Assembly (NCBI GenBank): GCA_944323445.1
Contig: CALUSM010000019.1
Coordinates: forward strand, 1-50,736
DNA length: 50,736 nucleotides
Source: an uncultured Bacteroidales bacterium
Lineage (GTDB): Bacteria > Bacteroidota > Bacteroidia > Bacteroidales > UBA932
Direction: 5' to 3'
In this document: positions 42,913-50,736 of the stretch, piece by piece
Position numbering within the stretch: the first letter of the stretch is position 1
Layout: the number at the start of each line of letters is the position of its first letter
Translations under genes and position numbers: made by a program
Notes under the pieces: model-generated
The model's database searches: none
Told to the model about the DNA's origin: nothing
Seen by the model: the letters and a program-made list of their open reading frames with translations, nothing else

Positions 42913-45573
42913 ATGAAAGCCCGACCGACACCCGCCCATACCGCCGGAGCAGCCGCATTTCTTCCAGCCCTCCTGGCCATCGTCCTCCTCTGCACCGCTG
43001 CCCGGACTGCCACGGCACAGGAGCCGCCCCTGGCCACCTTCGAGGGCAGCATCCGCTACGCCGGCACCTCCGAGCCCGCTGTGTGCTACGTCATTGTCAG
43101 CCGGACGGAGGACGGGGTGGCCATAGGCTACACCACCACCGACGGAGAGGGCCACTACACCCTCAGCATCCGCTCCGGAACTGACAGCGTGGTCATCTCA
43201 GTCTCCGGCATGAGCGTCAAGGCCGTGCGCCGCACCGTGCCCAATGTCAGCGGGCGGCACGACTTCGAGGTGGAGGAGTCCCTCTTCGAACTGAACGAGG
43301 TGACGGTCACTGCTCCGAAGATGGAGATGAAGGGCGACGACACCGTATCCTACAACGTCGCATCCTTCCGTGCTCAGGAGGACCTGGTCATCGAGGACGT
43401 GCTCCGCAAGCTGCCCGGCATCACGGTCAGGGACAACGGGCAGATACTCTACAAGGCCAAGCCGATAGCGGGGCTGACCATCGACGGCATGGACCTGCTC
43501 AAGGGCCGCTACGGCATCGCCACGCGCAACATCTCCCCGGACCACATCGCCTCGGTGGAGATTCTCGAGAACCACCAGGCCATCAAGGCCCTCAAGGACC
43601 TGGTGCCCTCCGACAAGACCTACATCAACCTCAAGCTCAAGGCCTCCTCGCGGGGAGTATTCCTGCTCTCGGCGGCCGCGGGAGGCGGCTACGGGGACGG
43701 GGGCCTGTGGAACGCCGAGGCCGCACCCATGTACTTCGGACACAGCAGCCAGCACATCCTCACCGGCAAGACCAACAACACCGGCGACGACCTCGCGTAC
43801 GAGCTGGAGGACCTCACCTCCGGCACCGGCAGGCTCAACCCTGTGCTCTCCTCCGCCACGCTCGCCTCGCCCCCGGCCATCGACAAGGACCGCTACTACC
43901 GCAACACCTCGTACTCCGCCTCCCTCAACGAGCTCTTCCGCACCTCCGGGGGCACGGACATCAACCTCAACCTCTCATACCTCAACGACACCGAGCTGCG
44001 CGACAACACCTCCGAGACCCGGTGGATGCTCCCCGACTCCTCCGTCAACCTCATACGGGAGGGCATATCCAACGTCATCGGCACCGACAAGGTCAACGCA
44101 GAGCTAAGCTTCAAGAGCAACGGGGACCGCCTCTACGTAGACAACCGCAACATCTTCTCCGCCGAGTTCCTCGACATAGCGTCCTCGGTCAACGGCATCG
44201 GCCAGGACTTCGACCGCACCACGCTAAGGGCATCCAGCACGGCCAGCCTGATCAGGCGCAGCGGGGAGAAGAGCGCCTTCGAAATCAACGCCCGCGCCGC
44301 CTACGAGCACACGCCGTACTCCCTGGCAATAGCCCGGGATGGAGGGCAGTGGGCCGGAGCCGTGCAGGACGTCACCGCTGACGCCTTCATGGCATCCCTG
44401 TTCGCCGGCAACGTCACCAGCTTCAGGCTGTGGGACATGAGGATAGAGCCCACCCTCTCGGCCAGCTACCGGCTGGGCAGCCTCGACAGCCGCCTCAGCA
44501 CCCCCCTGGGACAGCTCGAAGACCCTTCCGAAGCCGCCAACCGCCTGATGATGCACCGCCTCAGGGTAGCCCCTGCCGTCTACGCCTACTACACCTCCCT
44601 GCACGTGGACCTCAGCATATTCATCCCCGTGGCCTACTACATGACGTTCCTCGACGACAGATTAGGAGGCACGCGGACGTCCCGGCACAAGGTGTTCGCC
44701 GAGCCCAGCGTCAGCATGAAGATAAAGCCCGCGGCCTCCACCGACATCAACCTCGGCTACTCCATGAGCTGGTCCATGCCGGAGATATCCACCATCTACG
44801 GTGGCGCCGTCCTGAGCGACTACCGCAGCCTGACCCGGTACGCCGCGGACCTGACCGAGGGCATGCGCAACCATTTCTCCCTCGGACTCAGCTACAAGGA
44901 CATCTTCAACATGCTGTTCCTCAACCTCAGCGCGGGATACTCCCTCACCAAGCCGGACATCCTCTACGGATACGACTTCGACGGCATCTACTCCACCACC
45001 CTGACAACACGCACCGGGGAGCTTTCCCACACCGTCAGCGCCGGCATCGAACTGAGCAAGGGATTCTACTGGAAGGACCTGACCGCCAAGCTGGAGCTCG
45101 GAGCCTCATGGACGGACTCACCCTTCCTGCTGCAGGAGCAGGTGGCGAGGATGAACATGCAGGGCTACTCCGCCGGGCTGGACATCTCCCTGTCCCCGTT
45201 CAAGTTCCTCGGACTGACATACAACGGCAGCGTAATGTACTCCCTCTCCCGGCAGGCCTCGGGCGAGAACCTCACCCCGCTGCTGACCGCCTCCAACGAC
45301 CTCACCCTCAGCTTCCGCCTTCCCGCCGGCATCGGCCTCTCCCTGACCGGAGAGCACTACCACAACAGTGCATCCTCCGCGGCCAGTGACTTCGTCCTGC
45401 TGGACGCCGCCCTCAGCTACAAGTGGAAGCGTTTCCGCTGGGAGCTCACCTGCACCAACCTCCTGGACACCCGCGAGTACGTCTACTCCGTGCTCTCCGC
45501 CGCCAGCAGCTTCTCCACCGACTACCTCATCCGGCCCAGAAGCTATTTGCTCAAGATGTTCGTAACTTTCTGA
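42913..45573 (+). CDS. CarboxypepD_reg / TonB-receptor-like outer-membrane barrel protein (module B)
   Basis: The 886-residue paralogue of the barrel at 35029 has the same order: signal peptide, CarboxypepD_reg-like domain (YCTVxVSR... then TTTDGEGHYTLSIRSG), plug-like segment IEDVLRKLPGITVRDNGQILYKAKPI and VEILENHQAIKALKDL, then a barrel ending SYLLKMFVTF. Its codons are markedly GC-rich, more than the GLPGLI genes before it. It is probably an outer-membrane transporter or export channel serving the GLPGLI proteins, which is inference from conserved neighbourhood. Confidence 0.85.
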   Translation: MKARPTPAHTAGAAAFLPALLAIVLLCTAARTATAQEPPLATFEGSIRYAGTSEPAVCYVIVSRTEDGVAIGYTTTDGEGHYTLSIRSGTDSVVISVSGMSVKAVRRTVPNVSGRHDFEVEESLFELNEVTVTAPKMEMKGDDTVSYNVASFRAQEDLVIEDVLRKLPGITVRDNGQILYKAKPIAGLTIDGMDLLKGRYGIATRNISPDHIASVEILENHQAIKALKDLVPSDKTYINLKLKASSRGVFLLSAAAGGGYGDGGLWNAEAAPMYFGHSSQHILTGKTNNTGDDLAYELEDLTSGTGRLNPVLSSATLASPPAIDKDRYYRNTSYSASLNELFRTSGGTDINLNLSYLNDTELRDNTSETRWMLPDSSVNLIREGISNVIGTDKVNAELSFKSNGDRLYVDNRNIFSAEFLDIASSVNGIGQDFDRTTLRASSTASLIRRSGEKSAFEINARAAYEHTPYSLAIARDGGQWAGAVQDVTADAFMASLFAGNVTSFRLWDMRIEPTLSASYRLGSLDSRLSTPLGQLEDPSEAANRLMMHRLRVAPAVYAYYTSLHVDLSIFIPVAYYMTFLDDRLGGTRTSRHKVFAEPSVSMKIKPAASTDINLGYSMSWSMPEISTIYGGAVLSDYRSLTRYAADLTEGMRNHFSLGLSYKDIFNMLFLNLSAGYSLTKPDILYGYDFDGIYSTTLTTRTGELSHTVSAGIELSKGFYWKDLTAKLELGASWTDSPFLLQEQVARMNMQGYSAGLDISLSPFKFLGLTYNGSVMYSLSRQASGENLTPLLTASNDLTLSFRLPAGIGLSLTGEHYHNSASSAASDFVLLDAALSYKWKRFRWELTCTNLLDTREYVYSVLSAASSFSTDYLIRPRSYLLKMFVTF

Positions 45574-45601
45574 TTATTCTGAAAAATTAAAACTTTCACC
45601 C

Positions 45602-46627
45602 ATGAAGCATCTGACCATAATTCTCACCTCCGCGGCACTTGCCCTTTCGGTACTAAATGCCTACGCCTCTCCAAAAGACGGCAACGAATTTAAGGAGACC
45701 GCTTTAAGCGGAACGCCTGTCCGCATGGACATCCCGGACACACCGATAAACTCAGTACTCTCAAACAACGGCCACATCGTCACTCTAAGCAAAATCGAGG
45801 ACAGAGAGGCCGGCTCTGTTTCCAGTTCCGTATCCGTTTACTCCGTAAAGGAAGAGGACATAGTTCTGAAAGGCACACTGAGTCTGCCCGGTGTAACCAT
45901 ATATGACAAGATCATGCTGTTTCCAATGGACACCGAAGGGTATATATGCGGTGTTTCCATAATGAGCGCAAACAGATTCTACGGCATCACAGAGACTGCG
46001 GAACTGAAGGAACTGGAAGCATTGGAGCAAAAGACAAAAGGCCATGTATTCAATTATTCCTTCACCGCACCGGTATGCCTGCTGGACGGATATTTTTACT
46101 TCCTCGAGGTCGGGGATGATTCCAACTACAGCCTTAACAGGACAGAGGACGACGGCACGATAAAGCCCGTCTGTTACCTGAACAAAACAGGCGGAGAATG
46201 GCTCCCGTATCTTGGAGCAGCCTCCGGCAACGGCAGCACGATAGTATTCGGATACAGCTTCTACAGGGAAATCCTGTTCCTGAATACCGAAACCGGTAAA
46301 GCCGTCTCCACATCCTTCGAAGAGCCGGGGTTTTCCGAAGAATTAGCCCGGAATCTCCAGGGAGACATACTCGAAAGTCAGCGGAGATACTACGGGGGAT
46401 ACATCCATGTAGGGAAGAGGGTCTTCCTGGAGAATCTCGACGGCTTTATATTTGCATCCGGTGAAGACACCCCCGATGCTATTCTGGATGTGTTCAGCAT
46501 ATCAGGCAAACCGATGGAAAGACTGCTTCTGGACCGAAGCGGCCACTGCGCCGTGGACGAGAATGGAGGCAGGATACTCCTCTTCACTTACGGAGACAAT
46601 CCCGAATTATTCGTATACAAGTTATAA
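45602..46627 (+). CDS. BF3164-like six-bladed beta-propeller secreted protein
   Basis: The 341-residue product has a signal peptide ending near LNAYAS. Its mature part is a run of beta blades with the TolB-like/BF3164 pattern (VLSNNGHIVTLSK, FYGITETAELKELEAL, ILDVFSISGKPMERLLLD) and a closing GNPELFVYKL-type strand. It is related to the partial gene at the right end. Exact function unknown. It follows the barrel gene by 28 bp and precedes the retropepsin-like gene by 8 bp. Confidence 0.65.
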   Translation: MKHLTIILTSAALALSVLNAYASPKDGNEFKETALSGTPVRMDIPDTPINSVLSNNGHIVTLSKIEDREAGSVSSSVSVYSVKEEDIVLKGTLSLPGVTIYDKIMLFPMDTEGYICGVSIMSANRFYGITETAELKELEALEQKTKGHVFNYSFTAPVCLLDGYFYFLEVGDDSNYSLNRTEDDGTIKPVCYLNKTGGEWLPYLGAASGNGSTIVFGYSFYREILFLNTETGKAVSTSFEEPGFSEELARNLQGDILESQRRYYGGYIHVGKRVFLENLDGFIFASGEDTPDAILDVFSISGKPMERLLLDRSGHCAVDENGGRILLFTYGDNPELFVYKL

Positions 46628-46635
46628 CCGTTACA

Positions 46636-47553
46636 ATGAAACTGACTCTCGCTCTTACGATTATCCTGCTGACCGCAGGCTGCGCCGGCAATACCCGCAG
46701 CACCGGCAACAGTACGGCTTCCACCCATGAAAGCAACTTCATCCTGACCGATGAGGGCCGGATTCACGTGAAAACACAGGTCGACACTCTCACCCTCACA
46801 CTGATCTTCGACAGCGGAGGCGCAGGGGAAATGACCCTTGAGACCGCCTGTGCGAGACTGTTGAACGCCGTAGCTACCGAAGGACTGCACCGGAAAAACC
46901 GGATAGACTCCGCATCCATCGGCGGGCAGAACACAGGCAACACCTACGCCTGGTGCCTCTCTCCCAATAGCGATCAGGATCTTTTCCCCGGCAGCGACGG
47001 CATAATCTGTCCGCAATACGCCATAGACCGGAGAATCTGGGAAATCAATATGACTAACAGCTACATCCGCATCCATGAGAGGGATACAGTTCCGCCTGGG
47101 GCTGCAATCTTTCCGATGAGAATAGAATCCGGGAGGTATCTTTACACAAGGTTTCCCGTTACGGTTATCAGAGGCCGCGACACATTGAAAACAGACAGGG
47201 AAATCCTCATAGACTACGGCAGCACCAGCGCCCTGTGGTTCGAGCACAGTCCCCTGCACAGCGACCCGGCAGTCATGGGGTTCTTCACCTCCAGTCCGCA
47301 GCCACAGGTGGTTGAAAAGGAATGGTGCGAGGAATATACGCTCATGGCCGACAAAATCATACTGCCTGACGGCATGGGTACCCTCACCTCATCCACCGAC
47401 AGCCTGAAAATCAGCCTGACTGTCCTCAATGAAGAATATTACCATGAAGAAAGCGTTCTAAAATACCCGGCTGCCATTATGGGCATCGGCATCCTACGGC
47501 ACTGGAATGTCATGCTGGACCTCAAGAATAAAAGGCTCATACTTTTCCCGTAA
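46636..47553 (+). CDS. Retropepsin-like aspartyl protease lipoprotein
   Basis: The 305-residue product has a lipobox ending LLTAGCAG. Two aspartyl-protease-like loops are present: LTLIFDSGGAGEMTL (Asp about 59) and ILIDYGSTSALWF (Asp about 193). The C-terminal GIGILRHWNVMLDLKNKRLILF strand pair is typical of clan AA proteases. Both loops deviate from DTG (DSG and DYG), so it may be a weakened or non-catalytic member. It is last in module B and converges with the permease gene, with one base between stops. Confidence 0.65.
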   Translation: MKLTLALTIILLTAGCAGNTRSTGNSTASTHESNFILTDEGRIHVKTQVDTLTLTLIFDSGGAGEMTLETACARLLNAVATEGLHRKNRIDSASIGGQNTGNTYAWCLSPNSDQDLFPGSDGIICPQYAIDRRIWEINMTNSYIRIHERDTVPPGAAIFPMRIESGRYLYTRFPVTVIRGRDTLKTDREILIDYGSTSALWFEHSPLHSDPAVMGFFTSSPQPQVVEKEWCEEYTLMADKIILPDGMGTLTSSTDSLKISLTVLNEEYYHEESVLKYPAAIMGIGILRHWNVMLDLKNKRLILFP

Positions 47554-47554
47554 A

Positions 47555-49891
47555 TCACTCAGTGGAAATGGAATCCACCGGATTGCGCAGGGCAGCACTG
47601 CGGCTCAGCAGGGTCACGGTGACGGCGGTAATGAGGGTAATCAGGGCGAGGGCGGCGAGGAACATCCACACGGGAATCGGGCTGCGGTACGGGAAGGAGG
47701 CAGCCCAGTGACGGATGATGACAATGGATACCGGGGCGGTCATGATGAAGCAGATGAGGGTAATCATCAGGTAGTAGCGGTTGATCATCAGCAGTATCTC
47801 CCCGACGGAGGCTCCGTGTACGCGGCGGACGGCTATCTCCTTGCGGCGGAACTGCGTCTCGAAGTACACCAGGCCGAGGATGCCGATGACCGAAATGAGC
47901 ATGGAAATGAGGGCGGCGGCGGTAATGAGGCGGCCGAGACGCTCCTCGCTCCGGTACAGGCGGTCGACAGTCTCGTCTAAGAAATGGATGTCTAAGTCAT
48001 CGGGGTTCAGGGAAGGGTCCAGCTCACAGGCCTTCGACCGGATCCAGTCCATGCTCTCGCGGACTCCCCCGGGCTGTATCCGGGCATAGACTGTCGTCAG
48101 CATGCCACCTGTCTCCTGGCCGAAATTGTACAGGGCCATGGGAGCCATGGCATGCTGCATCGGCTTATAATGGAAGTCCTTGACCACCCCAGCGATATTC
48201 ATCTTCCCGTTTTCCATGTACGAATGAAGGTAAGGCCAGCTGCTCATAGCCGTCTCGTTGAAAATATAGGTACCCTCCGTACTCTCGTCATCTGAGGGAA
48301 CGAAGTTCCGCCCCTCCACTATCTCTAAACCGAAAAACGGTACGAACCAGCGGTCCGTGCCTATAACATCGTACATGATGTAGCCCTCGCCATAGTCACC
48401 TCCCCAGCCGCTCATATCTGCCGAGACTATCGACCTGGATGCAGAGGCGACTCCAGTGATTCCGGGATACTCCAGCAGCATGTTCCGGAAAGCCTCCCCC
48501 CGCTCCGCAATCTTGTCCGTAACCTCCATCTCCACCACCTGTTCCCGGTCAAATCCCATGTCGTAGTTCTTCATATACCGGTTCTGAATGGCTATGAACA
48601 TCGAACACAGCAGCAGTACGAACGATATCACATACTGCACCCCTATCAGCACCGACCGCAGGCTGCGTCCTTTGGCGGAGAGAGAGAAGGACCCCTTGAG
48701 CACCATGGCCGGGTTGAAGGAGGTGCTGTAGAGAGCCGGGAAAATGCCGGCGGCGAGGGCCGTTGCCACCGCTACCCCGAGGGACAGGAGAAGAAGCGCC
48801 GGATTGTCCTGAGGCCGGATGGAAGCGGTGACGTATGACGCCAAAGAAGAAGTAGCCGCGAGCGACATCACCCCGATACTGAGGCCAAATGCCAGCAGAG
48901 CCAGCCCTATGGTGGAGCGCAGCTGCGACCTTATCAGGCCGCCCCTCGTCGCACCCACCACCCTCCGGGTGTTCAGCCCCTTGATGCGGAACGGCACCGA
49001 GGCCATGGCGAAGTTGATGAAATTGATGACCGCTATGAGTATCACGGCTATGGCGACAGTCAGCAGGACAATGGTCGTGGAACGGTTACCCTTGCCGGCA
49101 ACATCCGTCATGACATCCTTTGACCAGTAGACATCATGCAGGCGGGTAAGCCGCAGCTTCAGCACGTCCGCCTGGAATACCTGCCGTCCGATATGCGATG
49201 CCGCCGAATCAACGGCCGCGGCCGCCCCCTCCTCCGTCGAAAGCTTCACATAGCAGCAATAGGACCAGGCGCCCCAGTTTTCCAGACCGTCAAGTCCGGA
49301 CGAGAGAATCAGTTCATTGTCCGCACTGGAATTGTCCGGAAAATCCTTGTACACCGCCAATATGCGGAACGGCCGGGGGTCATCCCCCACCGTAAAGCAG
49401 ACTTCCTTCCCCAAGGGGGACTCATCCCCGAACAGCTTCTTAGACCCGCGGGCAGAGATCAAGGCCGTCCTCGGCATTCCATAACCGGCAGTGTCCCCGC
49501 TGATTATCTCGAACGGAAATACCCTCAGCAGGTCATGCTCTGAATAAGCCACCCTCAGGCTCACCCCCGGACTCTCCGTACCCGTCTCATTGAAAAGCCG
49601 CGATTCCCCTTTGATATATTGGTACACGCTCACCGCCCCGGCCTGAGGAAGCGAAGTCTTCAGGTACTCTATCACCGGCCGCGACACCGTAGGATACCAC
49701 ATTCCCGGATTGGTCGGCAGCATGCTCTCCAAGCGGTAGACCTTCTCATGCTCCGGATAACACCGGTCATACCGCAGGTCATAGAGCACCTGCACCATCA
49801 CCGTCATGAAAATCGAGAAAGCGAGGGTCAGTCCCGCCACATTGAGGACCGTCGAAAAAAGAGTGTGCCGGTCGAAGCGTATGCGTCTCAT
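47555..49891 (-). CDS. FtsX/MacB-type ABC transporter permease
   Basis: The 778-residue product has the two-repeat architecture of large Bacteroidetes permeases. A transmembrane segment (about 15-38), a MacB periplasmic core domain, a membrane cluster (about 265-420), a second periplasmic domain and a final FtsX domain with three membrane segments (including RRKEIAVRRVHGAS, the FtsX signature) follow in order. It probably links ATP hydrolysis to extrusion or envelope remodelling, but no ATPase gene is in the window. It is convergent with module B. Confidence 0.87.
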   Translation of the reverse strand: MRRIRFDRHTLFSTVLNVAGLTLAFSIFMTVMVQVLYDLRYDRCYPEHEKVYRLESMLPTNPGMWYPTVSRPVIEYLKTSLPQAGAVSVYQYIKGESRLFNETGTESPGVSLRVAYSEHDLLRVFPFEIISGDTAGYGMPRTALISARGSKKLFGDESPLGKEVCFTVGDDPRPFRILAVYKDFPDNSSADNELILSSGLDGLENWGAWSYCCYVKLSTEEGAAAAVDSAASHIGRQVFQADVLKLRLTRLHDVYWSKDVMTDVAGKGNRSTTIVLLTVAIAVILIAVINFINFAMASVPFRIKGLNTRRVVGATRGGLIRSQLRSTIGLALLAFGLSIGVMSLAATSSLASYVTASIRPQDNPALLLLSLGVAVATALAAGIFPALYSTSFNPAMVLKGSFSLSAKGRSLRSVLIGVQYVISFVLLLCSMFIAIQNRYMKNYDMGFDREQVVEMEVTDKIAERGEAFRNMLLEYPGITGVASASRSIVSADMSGWGGDYGEGYIMYDVIGTDRWFVPFFGLEIVEGRNFVPSDDESTEGTYIFNETAMSSWPYLHSYMENGKMNIAGVVKDFHYKPMQHAMAPMALYNFGQETGGMLTTVYARIQPGGVRESMDWIRSKACELDPSLNPDDLDIHFLDETVDRLYRSEERLGRLITAAALISMLISVIGILGLVYFETQFRRKEIAVRRVHGASVGEILLMINRYYLMITLICFIMTAPVSIVIIRHWAASFPYRSPIPVWMFLAALALITLITAVTVTLLSRSAALRNPVDSISTE

Positions 49892-50082
49892 ATTCCTTCA
49901 GCATTTAGAGTTTAAATCCATACGCAAATTTAAACCCGTTCCGCCCGCTGTGCAAGGCCCGGAAGTTTTTCTCAACAAGACAACTCTGATTATCAGAATA
50001 TTACCTTTAATTTCGGAAGTTTTAAATTAGCACACACGCGGTAATTGTTCAGGCCGGCCTGACTTTTAATCATGCAGTCTTC

Positions 50083-50736
50083 TCATTTGAACCGGTATTT
50101 GATTATCACATACTCGTCGCCTGTATCCGATACGGGCCGTACCGACAGCAGCTCATCGTCCTGCATGCCCTCGAAGAGCCTCTCCGATGGGGTGATGGCG
50201 GCGAAGTCCTCCGGGATGCCGGTGATTTCCACATTCTGGGAATATTCTCCGGTGCGGGTGTTGTAGAGGCCGAGGAATGCGGAGCTTTCATCTCCGAGAT
50301 TGACGACGGAATAGGCTATGAGTATGTTATCTCCGGCAGCTGCGATCCACAGAAAGTTCAGACGTCCCGCGCTTAGGGACATCAGCCCGTTGAAGGTCAG
50401 GTCACCGTACTCGAAGCGGTAATTGCCCAGGCGCATGAGCATCGCAGGCACGGGCCGGCCGCCCTCCAGAACGTAGACGGTGTCGTTGAAGTTGTTGTAG
50501 ATAAATGGATTGTCCCTGTCTCCGAAAATGTAGTTCTCTCCCATCATGACCTCCTCCGGCATCATCTCGCGGCTCCGCTCCGAGACCGCGGTCAGCCCGT
50601 CAGTTGCGGCATCCCAGCGCAGCATGTCCTGCACGGGAGAGTTCGAGGACGCATACAGAATCATGTCGCCCCCGCTGAAGAAAAACGAGGTGATGTATAT
50701 GCCTGAGTTCATCAGTGCCGACTTGCTGGAACTGCC
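50083..50736 (-). CDS. BF3164-like beta-propeller protein, N-terminal part missing (runs off right edge)
   Basis: The frame stays open to the right edge (reading GSSSKSALMNSGIYI at the edge), so the gene continues outside; the ATG at 50712 is internal. The visible 217 residues carry propeller blades (FFFSGGDMILYASS, ENYIFGDRDNPFIYNNFND, SSAFLGLYNTRTGEYSQNV) and end DEYVIIKYRFK. It resembles BF3164-family lipoproteins. Function unknown. The gap between it and the permease (49892-50082) shows no feature I can support. Confidence 0.65.
   Translation of the reverse strand, partial: GSSSKSALMNSGIYITSFFFSGGDMILYASSNSPVQDMLRWDAATDGLTAVSERSREMMPEEVMMGENYIFGDRDNPFIYNNFNDTVYVLEGGRPVPAMLMRLGNYRFEYGDLTFNGLMSLSAGRLNFLWIAAAGDNILIAYSVVNLGDESSAFLGLYNTRTGEYSQNVEITGIPEDFAAITPSERLFEGMQDDELLSVRPVSDTGDEYVIIKYRFK

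Overview
The window looks like a chromosomal segment from a GC-rich member of the Bacteroidales (Rikenellaceae/Cryptobacteroides-like is my guess; the genus cannot be fixed by eye). The evidence is several GLPGLI-family secreted proteins, CarboxypepD_reg outer-membrane barrels, BF3164-type propellers, RmuC, a TIGR02757 protein and repeated TAnnTTTG -7 promoter boxes with no Shine-Dalgarno sequences. Coding density is high. I saw no tRNA, rRNA or CRISPR array.

Layout. 1-347: the start of an IS982-like transposase running off the left edge, then coding-like debris. 357-5069 (-): glnS, rmuC, a decayed lipoprotein and an HD/uracil-DNA-glycosylase fusion. 5124-8437: a TlpA-like lipoprotein, the first of three AAA-ATPase/PD-(D/E)XK proteins and a WG-repeat membrane protein. 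8507-14359 (-): corA, ahcY and a divergent tryptophanase-family lyase as one run, then a BadF-type kinase, recR and mntP as another. 14407-20731 (+): TIGR02757 protein, a zeta-toxin-like kinase with a tiny overlapping ORF, tldD-pmbA, an NhaC antiporter and a Cys-tailed FKBP. 21351-25432 (-): tsaD, a flavoprotein and a secreted alpha-L-fucosidase. 25519-32231: AAA/nuclease copies 2 and 3 flank an MBOAT/SGNH acylation pair and a TetR-type regulator.

33037-47553 (+) holds two parallel envelope modules. Module A is two GLPGLI proteins (one broken by an in-frame TGA), an outer-membrane barrel and a DUF6624-like protein. Module B is four GLPGLI proteins, a second barrel, a propeller protein and a retropepsin-like lipoprotein. 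A 213-bp tract is identical between two GLPGLI genes of module B. The right end carries an FtsX/MacB-type permease and a partial propeller protein on the minus strand.

The most unusual signal is non-coding. Three long intergenic gaps (21.0, 32.5 and 38.5 kb) each hold the same mosaic element, built from direct and inverted copies of AGTCTGTAA at fixed spacings (0, +64/66, +162/164, then +87/88 steps). A 54-bp core contains 22 bases identical in all three. One copy carries an extra ~88-bp unit. A separate three-way-junction palindrome lies at 20782-20894. I cannot match either to a described family.
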